Source: Acetoanaerobium pronyense | GTDB lineage: Bacteria; Bacillota; Clostridia; Peptostreptococcales; Filifactoraceae | Length of the DNA: 64,000 nt | Direction: 5' to 3' | Assembly (NCBI RefSeq): GCF_017874355.1 | Contig: NZ_JAGGLI010000002.1 | Location: 1-64,000, forward strand | Notes under the pieces: generated by a model | Told to the model about the DNA's origin: nothing | The model's database searches: none | What the model saw: only the letters and a program-made list of their open reading frames with translations | Translations under genes and position numbers: made by a program | Shown: positions 1-8,100 of the stretch, piece by piece | How the letters are laid out: every line of letters starts with the position of its first letter | How positions within the stretch are numbered: position 1 is the first letter of the stretch

Positions 1-107
1 AAAAGCTTGTTTTATATGTCTAAAGTATACTATTAACCTGTCAATTATTGAATTTTCAAGGTTCATAGGTTTTATTTGTGTGCGAAGTTTAAGTATATTA
101 GTAAAAA

Positions 108-135
108 TTGAAGTATTAATTTAATATTTTATAAG
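108..135 (+). promoter_or_regulatory. possible sigma-A promoter of the first gene
   Basis: TTGAAG at 108-113 and TATAAG at 130-135, spaced by 16 bases, lie about 30 bases before the first gene. The region is AT-rich, so chance matches are likely; this is the best candidate I see in the leading 165 bases. Confidence 0.3.
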
Positions 136-165
136 TTTTGCTAATATCAAAAGGGAGATGTGTTT

Positions 166-963
166 ATGAAAAAGGTTTTACTTACAGCTTTAATTGGTTT
201 TATTCTTATTTTTTCTGCTCCGGCAGATGCTAGTGCTCTTACATATGCTAAGGGAATAATATTAGACGGACAACAGATTGAAACAGATGTTGCTCCAATA
301 ATTGAAAGTGGAAGGACTCTTGTCCCTGTAAAAGGTGTTCTTGAATCTATGGGTGCTACCGTAACTTGGGATCAAGAGACAAAAACTGCAACTGCTTTTC
401 TTGGAGAGAATTCTACATCTGTTACTATTGGAAACAAAACGGCATATGTAAATGGTTATGCTGTCACTCTTGATGTTCCAGCTAAAATTGTAGATGGAAG
501 AACTATGGTTCCACTTCGCTTTATGGCTGAGAGTATAGGTTATAGCGTTGCTTTCGAGGATGGCTGGGTTTATCTGTCTGGCTCACAAGATGAATCTACT
601 GATTTTTATGCTTTGCTAGATCAGTTTGACACTGATTTTATTCAAGGAAATTTTCAAGAAGATGAAATAACGTTTTCAACTAGTTATAATGATACTGAAA
701 ATGCAGTAGTTATTTCTATTGTAATGGAAGGTGGTGCAGAAGAAGTAAGAGGCATCACTCAAGATGAAAACCTAAAAAATGACTGGAAGGAACTTATTGA
801 AGTTTTAAAAGAGCTTTCAATTGTAACAATAGAATATTTTGGAGATAATTATTATGATGTAAATTCAATAGTTGAAATAATAAATGATGAATCTCAAAAT
901 TACGTTTTATTTAGTATAAAAAATGGAGATTTAGTCTATGCCGAGACAGAAACCCTATATTAG
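166..963 (+). CDS. secreted copper amine oxidase N-terminal domain-like protein
   Basis: An exported protein of about 265 residues. The first ~25 residues form a signal peptide (MKK, a hydrophobic stretch, then a small-residue SAPADASA cleavage region). Residues ~30-145 form the copper amine oxidase N-domain-like fold (PF07833 type), recognisable from two repeats: ESGRTLVPVKGVLESMGATV and DGRTMVPLRFMAESIGYSV. Despite the name this domain is not an oxidase; in clostridia it is a common extracellular module thought to act in wall or surface binding. The C-terminal ~110 residues match nothing I recognise. The ATG at 166 is preferred over the GTG at 160 because AAGGGAG at 151-157 is correctly spaced from it. 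It is a single gene ending in a strong terminator. Confidence 0.8.
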   Translation: MKKVLLTALIGFILIFSAPADASALTYAKGIILDGQQIETDVAPIIESGRTLVPVKGVLESMGATVTWDQETKTATAFLGENSTSVTIGNKTAYVNGYAVTLDVPAKIVDGRTMVPLRFMAESIGYSVAFEDGWVYLSGSQDESTDFYALLDQFDTDFIQGNFQEDEITFSTSYNDTENAVVISIVMEGGAEEVRGITQDENLKNDWKELIEVLKELSIVTIEYFGDNYYDVNSIVEIINDESQNYVLFSIKNGDLVYAETETLY

Positions 964-973
964 AAAATAGTAC

Positions 974-1017
974 ACATAAAAGGTCCTTTATCGTTAGAAT
1001 CAAAGGGCCTTTTATGT
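974..1017. terminator. bidirectional rho-independent terminator
   Basis: Near-perfect inverted repeat with arms 974-989 and 1002-1017. The arms carry A runs on one side and T runs on the other, so it can serve both the plus-strand gene ending at 963 and the minus-strand gene ending at 1027. Confidence 0.85.
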
Positions 1018-1026
1018 ATGGATACA

Positions 1027-1365
1027 CTACATACTTATTATCATAAAGCCTTGGTTTATATAGTCTTTCATTCCTGCATGACCTACCATGTCCTCTAACA
1101 TAGGCAGCCCTGTATCTTTATTTTTTTCATATACTCCCATAACTTTTGAACAAGCTAGACAAATACCTGCTATAAGATTAAGGTTTTTCGCCTTTATATA
1201 CAGAGGATTTTTTTCACTTTCAAATGATGGTACTAGTGTTACTGAAGCTCCTTCAAATATTATCTTCACTTCTTTCCCTTCTTCGTGAAGATCAAGCGCA
1301 TTTAAAAGTATGTGCTGAAAACACATCTTTTCCCCCGTCATTCCATAAAATAATATTTTTTCCAT
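1027..1365 (-). CDS. DsrE/DsrF-like small cytoplasmic protein
   Basis: A 112-residue protein with the DsrE-like pattern: a short beta start (MEKILFYGMTG), an alpha/beta core with VKIIFEGASVTL, and a Cys pair in GICLACSKVMGV. Members of this fold act in sulfur transfer or bind small ligands; the function here is unknown. The two Cys residues at about 69 and 72 would be the candidate redox or sulfur-carrying positions. The start has AGGAGG at 1372-1377. It lies about 110 bases downstream of the dipeptidase gene on the same strand, separated by a GC-rich hairpin. Confidence 0.6.
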   Translation of the reverse strand: MEKILFYGMTGEKMCFQHILLNALDLHEEGKEVKIIFEGASVTLVPSFESEKNPLYIKAKNLNLIAGICLACSKVMGVYEKNKDTGLPMLEDMVGHAGMKDYINQGFMIISM

Positions 1366-1447
1366 ACAATAACCTCCTTTTCACTTTTTATATTTATACT
1401 CATAATCTAAATTCTTATTCAAATGAAAAATATACTAACTTTCAAGT

Positions 1448-1466
1448 GGGACATTAGATACGTCCC
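1448..1466. other. small GC-rich hairpin between two minus-strand genes
   Basis: GGGAC at 1448-1452 and GTCCC at 1462-1466 enclose nine bases. The stretch 1446-1480 (including CCGCGGCTCTAGAG) is far more GC-rich than its surroundings. It may end or attenuate transcription after the dipeptidase gene, or be a small dispersed repeat; only one copy was seen here. Confidence 0.4.
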
Positions 1467-1473
1467 CGCGGCT

Positions 1474-2442
1474 CTAGAGGGTGTCTTTTATGACTCTTAG
1501 CATGTTTTTGTATGCTAGTTTTTCTATCATATCTTCTGTCCATCCGTCTTTTCTTAGTGCTTCAAATAGCATTGGCATTTTTTCGCAGCCACTTATTTCT
1601 AGTTTTCCACTTATTCCATCAAAATCAGACCCCAAAGCAAGTACATCTTCTCCACCTGTTTTTTTGATATGATTCAAATGATTAACCATAAGCTCTATCT
1701 TGCTATCCTTATTTTTAATATTTTTATCCAAGAATTGAGGGCAAAAATTAAGTCCAATTGCTCCCCCTTTTTCTGCAACTTTTCTTATCATATCATCAGT
1801 AAGATTCCTTGTATGAGGCGATAGCTCTCTTGAGTTTGAGTGGGATGCTACAAAGGGCTTTTTAGATGTATTATACACATCATAAAATCCACCATCTGAT
1901 AGGTGGGATACGTCTATAATCATTCCTATTTCATTCATATATTCAACTGCGCTTCGCCCAAATTCTTTAAGCCCTTTATCTCTCATTTTGGGATTAGAGT
2001 TTGGATATCCCATACAGTTTTCATAGTTCCATGTAAGGGTTATTAATCTAATTCCCATATCATGATATTTTTTGATTTTCTCAAGGCTATCTGCTGATCT
2101 TCCATCTTCAATTGTTAGAAAAGCTGATATCTTATTTTCATTATTGTTTTTAATTAAATCATCATAGTTATATGCAAGCTTCACATAATCGGTCTTCTCA
2201 GTTGCTTCGTTAATAAGCTTAACGCAGTGCTCTATATATTCGTCATCATTTCTTAGTTTCTTTTTTGAGAATAATTTCATAAATTTTTTCATTAAAAAAA
2301 TTGCAAAAAACTGAGCCATTGCATTTGATTCTTTTAATCTCTTAAAATCAACGCTAACCTCTTTATTATCTATTAAAAGGTCGCTACTTCCTTTTTCTGG
2401 AATTGTCATCACTGTATCACAGTGCATATCTATATATTTCAT
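1474..2442 (-). CDS. membrane dipeptidase, peptidase family M19
   Basis: Zinc-dependent dipeptidase of the renal dipeptidase family (amidohydrolase-type TIM barrel, 322 residues), which cleaves dipeptides, often with D-residues. Metal ligands can be read off: the HxD motif at H7/D9 (DMHCD), the bridging Glu in LTIEDG, and histidines in DVSHLSD and VASHSNSR. The GSDFDG motif near the C-terminus is also typical. No signal peptide is visible, so it is probably cytosolic. I chose the ATG at 2442, with GGGAGAG just upstream, over the longer reading frame to 2544 because the extra 34 residues are not family-like. Confidence 0.88.
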   Translation of the reverse strand: MKYIDMHCDTVMTIPEKGSSDLLIDNKEVSVDFKRLKESNAMAQFFAIFLMKKFMKLFSKKKLRNDDEYIEHCVKLINEATEKTDYVKLAYNYDDLIKNNNENKISAFLTIEDGRSADSLEKIKKYHDMGIRLITLTWNYENCMGYPNSNPKMRDKGLKEFGRSAVEYMNEIGMIIDVSHLSDGGFYDVYNTSKKPFVASHSNSRELSPHTRNLTDDMIRKVAEKGGAIGLNFCPQFLDKNIKNKDSKIELMVNHLNHIKKTGGEDVLALGSDFDGISGKLEISGCEKMPMLFEALRKDGWTEDMIEKLAYKNMLRVIKDTL

Positions 2443-2682
2443 ATAATCTCTCCCTTCAAAACTCATCTTCAGGTTAAAAATCGGCTTTATGGTGGATTTT
2501 ACTGGAAAATAAGTTATTTTAATACTTTTTAATACTATATACATCTCTTTATATTATTTATCATACTATATAATTTTCACATTTATCATTTTGATTTCTA
2601 ACTCAATTGATTTTTTTATTCTTTAGGTATATTATTAGATTTAATCGATTTATGATACTTAAAATTTCTGGGAGATGATGAA

Positions 2683-3342
2683 TTGAATAGTAAAAATCCT
2701 ATCAATAGAATTATTAGGTTATTTTTAGGTTTATTTTTGTTTGCTGTAGGTATAGTAATGACTATAAATGCTAATCTTGGACTCGCTCCTTGGGATGTAT
2801 TTCACAAGGGACTTAGTAGTACTTTTTCCATAACTATGGGAGAGGCTAGTATTGCTGTGGGTTTTATTATAGTAATTATTGCATTTTTCCTTGGTGAGAG
2901 GATAGGATGGGGTACAGTTTTCAATATGTATTTTATAGGATATTTTATAGATATACTTATGTTAAACAATCTGATTCCAACCTTTGATTCTTATTTTTTA
3001 AGAATTTTTATGATGTTTGGTGGAATGTTTGTAATAGGCTGTGGCAGTGTAGCATATATAGGAGCTGAGCTTGGCTCTGGTCCTAGGGATGGGCTGATGA
3101 TAGCCCTTACTAAAAAAACTAATAAACCTGTAAGCTTCATAAGAAATGCCATAGAAATCAGCGCCTTATTGGTTGGATATCTTCTTGGCGGTACTCTAGG
3201 TATAGGAACTGTCATAATGTCTTTATCGATTGGATATTTTGTTCAATTTGTTTTCAAGATTTTTAATTTTGATGTAAATAACATAAAACACAGGTATATA
3301 GATGAGGATATCGTGATGCTAAAAGAAAAGTTTATAAGATAA
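2683..3342 (+). CDS. YczE/YitT-type integral membrane protein
   Basis: 219 residues with five or six hydrophobic segments. The N-terminal region GLAPWDVFHKGLS and the later GAELGSGPRDGLMIAL are the repeated signatures of the YczE/YyaS/YitT membrane family. Function is not established; some members sit near efflux or signalling genes. The start is TTG at 2683 with GGGAG at 2670-2674; the ATG triplets at 2675 and 2678 are in another frame and stop at once. It stands alone, followed by a terminator. Confidence 0.75.
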   Translation: MNSKNPINRIIRLFLGLFLFAVGIVMTINANLGLAPWDVFHKGLSSTFSITMGEASIAVGFIIVIIAFFLGERIGWGTVFNMYFIGYFIDILMLNNLIPTFDSYFLRIFMMFGGMFVIGCGSVAYIGAELGSGPRDGLMIALTKKTNKPVSFIRNAIEISALLVGYLLGGTLGIGTVIMSLSIGYFVQFVFKIFNFDVNNIKHRYIDEDIVMLKEKFIR

Positions 3343-3347
3343 GTTGG

Positions 3348-3370
3348 CCGGAAGAATCTTTTTCTTCCGG
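3348..3370 (+). terminator. rho-independent terminator
   Basis: CCGGAAGA at 3348-3355 pairs with TCTTCCGG at 3363-3370, followed by TTATTATTTT, directly after the membrane protein gene. Confidence 0.85.
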
Positions 3371-3510
3371 TTATTATTTTGAGTAACCGGAATTTTTCAT
3401 TTAAAAAGCAGCCTTTGTAAATTTATAAGTAGCATTCATTTAAAGTCTTAAACCCTTACTAAAAATGTATATTATTTCACTTTTTTATTATATTTATAAG
3501 TTATTTCTAT

Positions 3511-3539
3511 TTGAGTTATAGAAAATTTAAATCTATAAT
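3511..3539 (+). promoter_or_regulatory. sigma-A promoter of the ABC importer operon
   Basis: TTGAGT (3511-3516), 17 bases, TATAAT (3534-3539). The transcription start would fall near 3546, about 58 bases before the lipoprotein gene. Confidence 0.7.
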
Positions 3540-3547
3540 CATGTAGG

Positions 3548-3568
3548 TAGCATTTGAACTAAATGCTA
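3548..3568. promoter_or_regulatory. operator-like inverted repeat at the predicted transcription start
   Basis: TAGCATTT (3548-3555), GAACT, AAATGCTA (3561-3568): a perfect 8-base dyad placed immediately after the -10 box. A related half site, TAGCATT, lies at 3430-3436. A repressor bound here would block the ABC operon; the regulator is unknown. Confidence 0.55.
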
Positions 3569-3603
3569 ATTTTAGATATGTAGTAAAAAAGGAGAGATAT
3601 TTA

Positions 3604-4650
3604 ATGAAAAAGTTTACTAGTTTTTTTCTGATAATGACTATGCTTATAGTTGCTCTATCAGGTTGTACATCAAATAATAACAATGACCAGGTTGTAAATG
3701 AAGGTTCTTCTAGCGAAGAAACTTCTCTTGATGGTTCTACTTTAACCGTTGTTGCGGCATATGGTGGAAAAGAAGAAATATTCGCAGCATTTACAAATGA
3801 TACAGGAGTAAATGTAGAGTTTTTAGATATGTCTTCTGGAGAAGTCCTTGCAAGAACTGAGGCTGAAGGCGGAAAACCTATGGCTGATGTTTGGTTTGGC
3901 GGAGGTGCTGATAGTTTTATAGTTGCCGGTGAAAAAGGTTTATTAGAAGATTATGTTTCTGAAGAAGAACAGTTCGTTGACGATAAGTACAAAGGTGACA
4001 ATTACTGGACAGGCATTTCACTTGTTACAGCGGGTTTCATGGTAAATACTGACATTCTTGAAGAAAAAGGAATAGAAGCTCCTAAAACTTGGCAAGATCT
4101 TTTAAAATCAGAGTACAAAGATGAGATAGCAATGGCAGATCCTGCTATTTCTGGTACTAACTATGCAGTTGTAAATAGTATCTTACAGTCTATGGGAGAA
4201 GAAGAAGGTTGGGCTTATCTTGAGGCTCTTAATGAAAACATTCCGTTTTACTTCCAAAGAGGTGGGGAACCACCAAACAAAGTAGCTGCTGGTGAAATGG
4301 CTATAGGTATTATTCCTATGTCAGGTGAGTTTGTAGCAATGGAAGATAAATTCCCAGTAATGACTATTTATCCTGAAGATGGAATTCCTTGGGTTCCAGC
4401 AGGACTAGCAATATTTAAAAACGCTGATAATCTTGAAGCTGCAAAAGCCTTTGTGGACTGGGCACTTTCAGCTAAAGGTCAGGAAATTATAAGGGATATG
4501 GACCCTAGAGTCATGGTAAGAAATGATGTAGCTATTCCTGAGCTTATGAGCAATATTAATCTTGCGAACCTTATGGATATAGATTTATTAAAATTCGGTT
4601 CACAAAGAGATGATATTCTTGAGCATTGGTCTCAAATAGTAGGTAATTAA
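3604..4650 (+). CDS. ABC importer substrate-binding lipoprotein (COG1840/FbpA fold)
   Basis: A 348-residue lipoprotein with lipobox ALSGC (lipidated Cys21) and an acidic/Asn-rich linker, followed by a type-II periplasmic-binding fold of the FbpA/AfuA family (extracellular solute-binding family 1). Typical pieces are ADVWFGGGADSF, NYAVVNSILQSMG and the C-terminal AAKAFVDWALSAKGQEIIRDM. Ferric-binding members normally carry an adjacent Tyr pair near the equivalent of GIIPMSGEFV, and here that pair is absent. Ferric iron is therefore doubtful, and another anion (for example an organophosphonate or a sugar-phosphate-like ligand) is possible. First gene of a three-gene operon. Confidence 0.82.
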   Translation: MKKFTSFFLIMTMLIVALSGCTSNNNNDQVVNEGSSSEETSLDGSTLTVVAAYGGKEEIFAAFTNDTGVNVEFLDMSSGEVLARTEAEGGKPMADVWFGGGADSFIVAGEKGLLEDYVSEEEQFVDDKYKGDNYWTGISLVTAGFMVNTDILEEKGIEAPKTWQDLLKSEYKDEIAMADPAISGTNYAVVNSILQSMGEEEGWAYLEALNENIPFYFQRGGEPPNKVAAGEMAIGIIPMSGEFVAMEDKFPVMTIYPEDGIPWVPAGLAIFKNADNLEAAKAFVDWALSAKGQEIIRDMDPRVMVRNDVAIPELMSNINLANLMDIDLLKFGSQRDDILEHWSQIVGN

Positions 4651-4654
4651 TTTT

Positions 4655-6322
4655 ATGAGAAAGTTTTCAAGGGGATCCAGAAGTCTGGATACCCCTTTTT
4701 ACGATTTTTTCGATTTGTCCACAATAATAATTATACTAGGTCTTATTCTTATCTTCATATTATGGCCAATTATGGAGGTTTTTATAAAAAGCTTTTTTCC
4801 AGATGGAAGTTTTTCACTAGAAATGTACCGCATTATATTTAAAAATAATAGACAGCTTATTTACAATAGCATTTTTGTCTCTACGCTTTCTACTCTAGGA
4901 ACTATATTTATAGCTATATCTATTGCACTTTATGCTACATTTTCAAATACAAAAATAAAAGGAATCATATCAGCAATACTAATGTTGACAATGATTTCCC
5001 CTCCATTTGTATCTTCTTTATCATATATTATTCTCTTTGGAAGAAGAGGCCTTATAACTCATAGGCTGCTTGGCCTTAGCATTAGTCCTTATGGGTGGCA
5101 CGGAATAGTTATGATGCAAATAGCTGGAAGTGTATCTATAGCTGCTTTATTGATCATTGGGATAATGTCATCTATAGATAGAAATCTAATTAATGCATCT
5201 TTAGACCTTGGAGAAAGTCCCTCAAATACAGTAAAAAAAGTTATACTTCCATTAGCAAAGCCTGGTATAGTGGCTGCTAGTTTTTTAACCTTTGTAAAAT
5301 CAATTTCAGATTTTGGTACTCCTATAATAATTGGTGGAAGATTCAACGTACTAGCAACAGAAGCCTACTTGTCTGTGATAGGAAGAGGGAATCTCCCAAG
5401 AGCGGCAGCTATAAGTGTCATTATACTGATCCCTTCACTTTTTATTTTTCAGATATATAGGTATCATATGGAATCTACTCAGCTTTTGTCTGCTTCTGGA
5501 GCAAAGCTTAAAAATAATGATAACTTTGGATTTAATATGGGAAAAACACTTACTTTTTTTCTTGGGTTTATCACTTCCCTATTTCTTACATTTATGGTGC
5601 TTCAGTATATAGCTATCTTCTTATCTGCAATTTCTGATTATAGAACAGGTACACTTATATTTACAACTGAATATATAAAAGCTGTTCGATTTTCTCTAAT
5701 GCCTAGCTTTTTTAGAAGCATCAGATATTCTTTTATAGCTGGTATAGCTACAAGTATAATTGGATTACTCCTTTCATATTATATAGAAAGGCGAAATTTA
5801 AAAATAGGAAAGACAATGGATTTTATATCAACCCTACCATATATAATGCCTGGACCTTTTTTTGGTATAGCTTATATCCTTGCTTTCAATAAAAATCCTA
5901 TAGCAATAACTGGCACAGGTCTTATAGTAGTATTAAACTGTATATTTAGGCAGATACCAATAAGTACAAAAGCTGCAAGTGCTGCACTTAAAAATATAAG
6001 CATAGAGCTTGAGTATGCAGCTAGAGACCTTGGTTCTCCAAATATAAAGGTTATTTGGGGAATAGTTATGCCACTTCTCAAACCTGCTTTTCTAGTTAGT
6101 TTTGTAAATACCTTTACTGCAACTATGACTACAGTTGGAGCTATCATATTTCTTATAACCCCTTCATCAAGGGTTGCTACAGTTGAAATGTTTAATGTAC
6201 TAAGGGACGGCAAATACGGTCTTGCATCTGTACTTGCAAGTATACTTATAATCACTACATTAATAATAAATGTATCTTTTTCAGCACTTTTAATGGGTAA
6301 TTCTAAAATATCTAAGGAGTAA
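4655..6322 (+). CDS. ABC importer fused double permease (FbpB type)
   Basis: A 555-residue membrane protein with about 12 hydrophobic segments and two copies of the binding-protein-dependent permease domain. The EAA-type loops read ASLDLGESPSNTVKKVILPLAKPG and, in the second half, AARDLGSPNIKVIWGIVMPLLKPA. The internal duplication is typical of the FbpB/CysW-like family. It starts four bases after the binding-protein stop. A terminator-like hairpin spans the first 9-14 codons, which probably lowers its expression relative to the binding protein. Confidence 0.88.
   Translation: MRKFSRGSRSLDTPFYDFFDLSTIIIILGLILIFILWPIMEVFIKSFFPDGSFSLEMYRIIFKNNRQLIYNSIFVSTLSTLGTIFIAISIALYATFSNTKIKGIISAILMLTMISPPFVSSLSYIILFGRRGLITHRLLGLSISPYGWHGIVMMQIAGSVSIAALLIIGIMSSIDRNLINASLDLGESPSNTVKKVILPLAKPGIVAASFLTFVKSISDFGTPIIIGGRFNVLATEAYLSVIGRGNLPRAAAISVIILIPSLFIFQIYRYHMESTQLLSASGAKLKNNDNFGFNMGKTLTFFLGFITSLFLTFMVLQYIAIFLSAISDYRTGTLIFTTEYIKAVRFSLMPSFFRSIRYSFIAGIATSIIGLLLSYYIERRNLKIGKTMDFISTLPYIMPGPFFGIAYILAFNKNPIAITGTGLIVVLNCIFRQIPISTKAASAALKNISIELEYAARDLGSPNIKVIWGIVMPLLKPAFLVSFVNTFTATMTTVGAIIFLITPSSRVATVEMFNVLRDGKYGLASVLASILIITTLIINVSFSALLMGNSKISKE
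4669..4700 (+). terminator. terminator-like attenuator hairpin inside the permease start
   Basis: Arms 4669-4680 and 4685-4697 form a 12-bp stem with one bulged A (4691) and a four-base AAGT loop. The 3' arm runs into a T-rich tail, and another T6 run follows at 4705. It lies within the permease reading frame just after its start, between a gene whose product is needed in large amounts and one needed in small amounts. Confidence 0.65.
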
Positions 6323-6326
6323 TAAC

Positions 6327-7286
6327 ATGTATCTTAATATACAAAATGTTACAAAAGAATTTGATAAATTCGAAGCTGTAAAAAACTTTTCTCTTGAAGT
6401 CAAAGAGGGGGAACTTATATCTCTATTAGGACCAAGTGGATGTGGCAAAACAACAATGCTTCGTATGATAGGAGGTTTTTTAAATCCAAGTAAAGGATTT
6501 ATATATCTTGAAAATAAAGATATTACGAAAACGCCTCCTGAAAAAAGACCTGTTTCCACTGTTTTTCAAAATTATGCACTTTTTCCCCATCTAAATGTTT
6601 TGGAAAATGTGCTTTATGGTCTTAAAAATAAAAAAATCTTATCTAAAAAAGCTATGCTTGAAAAGGCTATTAAAATGCTTGATATAGTTGGTATGACTGA
6701 ATATAAAAGCAGAAGTGTTAGTGAACTCTCTGGTGGACAACAGCAAAGAGTTGCTCTTGCTAGATCTTTGGTTTTGGGACCTAAGGTTCTTCTCATGGAC
6801 GAACCTCTATCAAATCTTGATGCAAAGCTAAGGGTTAAGATGAGAGAAGAAATTAAAAAAATACAAAGAGAATTGAAAATAACTATGATTTTTGTAACTC
6901 ATGATCAAGAAGAAGCAATTAGTATCTCTGACAAAATAGTAGTTATGAATGAAGGAAAAGTAATTCAGATAGGAGCCCCTAAAGAAATCTACGAGAAACC
7001 AGAAAATATATTTGTGGCAAATTTTATAGGAAGAGCTAATACATTAATCATCAAAGGTGAAAAAATAATTGTGAGGCCAGAGAATGTGCAGCTCAGTTTT
7101 CAAGAAAAATCATATAAAGGTGAAATTATCGAAAAAAACTATTTAGGATTTTTCACAACTTATGGAATTAAATCATTCTTTGATGAAAAAGAGCATATAA
7201 TATATTCAGATTTACTTGGCAGTGAAAATGAATTTGAAATAAAAGATGAAGTATTTTTTGATTTTAAAAGTATTCATTACCTTTAA
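6327..7286 (+). CDS. ABC importer ATPase (FbpC/PotA type)
   Basis: A 319-residue ABC ATPase. Walker A is GPSGCGKTT, Q-loop VFQNYALFP, signature LSGGQQQRVALARSL, Walker B VLLMDEP, D-loop SNLDAK and H-loop VTHDQ. Residues after ~240 form a short regulatory TOBE-like tail (IIVRPENVQL). The start follows AAGGAG at 6314-6319, four bases after the permease stop. It completes the importer that begins at 3604. Confidence 0.92.
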   Translation: MYLNIQNVTKEFDKFEAVKNFSLEVKEGELISLLGPSGCGKTTMLRMIGGFLNPSKGFIYLENKDITKTPPEKRPVSTVFQNYALFPHLNVLENVLYGLKNKKILSKKAMLEKAIKMLDIVGMTEYKSRSVSELSGGQQQRVALARSLVLGPKVLLMDEPLSNLDAKLRVKMREEIKKIQRELKITMIFVTHDQEEAISISDKIVVMNEGKVIQIGAPKEIYEKPENIFVANFIGRANTLIIKGEKIIVRPENVQLSFQEKSYKGEIIEKNYLGFFTTYGIKSFFDEKEHIIYSDLLGSENEFEIKDEVFFDFKSIHYL

Positions 7287-7300
7287 CAATTTCATGTCAT

Positions 7301-7347
7301 AAATAAAGCTAATTGGAAGAAACAATTTCTTCCAATTAGCTTTATTT
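7301..7347. terminator. bidirectional terminator between convergent genes
   Basis: Perfect 20-bp arms at 7301-7320 and 7328-7347 with A- and T-rich flanks. It ends the ABC operon on the plus strand and, directly next to its stop codon, the sirtuin gene on the minus strand. Confidence 0.92.
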
Positions 7348-8085
7348 TTAAAATTCTATTGCTTTTTCCAAAACTTCCCCTATGCTCTCTTTAAATATTA
7401 GTCTTGCCCTGTTTTGTTTATAGACTTCTCCTTTGTTGATAAGAATAAGATTATTTCCCTTATAATAATCTATAAGTCCTGCTGCTGGATATACGCTTAG
7501 GGATGTCCCTCCAATTATTAAAGTATCGCACCTACTTATTGCAGATACTGACTTTTCAATCACATCCATATCAAGTCCTTCTTCGTAAAGAGTTACATCT
7601 GGCTTTACTACACCATTGCAAGCATCACATTTTGGTATACCTTTGGTGCTTAGCATATAATCAAGGTCAAAGAATTTACTGCATCTCATACAGTAGTTTC
7701 TATATATGCTGCCGTGAAGCTCAAGTACATTTTTTGATCCCGCCATCTGATGAAGTCCATCTATGTTTTGAGTTATTATGGCTTTTAGTTTTCCCATCTG
7801 CTCCAGCTTAAATAGCGCTTTATGGGCTAGATTGGGCTTTGCCTCTTTAAATATCATTGAGGTTTTATAAAAGTCATAAAAAAGCTCTGTATTACTCATG
7901 AAAAAACTATGACTTAGCATCACTTCTGGTGGATGACTATATTTGGTTTTGATATTGTATATACCTTTTTCTGAACGAAAGTCCGGAATATCGCTCTCTG
8001 TGGATACGCCCGCCCCACCAAAGAATACTATATTATTACTCTCTTTTAAAATTCTACTTAGCTCTTCAATTGATTTTATATCCAT
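7348..8085 (-). CDS. cobB: NAD-dependent protein deacylase (sirtuin)
   Basis: A 245-residue Sir2 enzyme that removes acyl groups from lysines using NAD. The NAD-binding GAGVS (24-28) and DIPDFRS (32-38), the QNIDGLH motif (107-112), the catalytic His124 in ELHGS and the zinc Cys set C132/C135 and C153/C156 are all present. AGGAGG precedes the ATG. It lies 15 bases downstream of the diaminopropionate ammonia-lyase gene and is probably cotranscribed with it. Confidence 0.93.
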   Translation of the reverse strand: MDIKSIEELSRILKESNNIVFFGGAGVSTESDIPDFRSEKGIYNIKTKYSHPPEVMLSHSFFMSNTELFYDFYKTSMIFKEAKPNLAHKALFKLEQMGKLKAIITQNIDGLHQMAGSKNVLELHGSIYRNYCMRCSKFFDLDYMLSTKGIPKCDACNGVVKPDVTLYEEGLDMDVIEKSVSAISRCDTLIIGGTSLSVYPAAGLIDYYKGNNLILINKGEVYKQNRARLIFKESIGEVLEKAIEF

Positions 8086-8100
8086 AATAAAACCTCCTAG

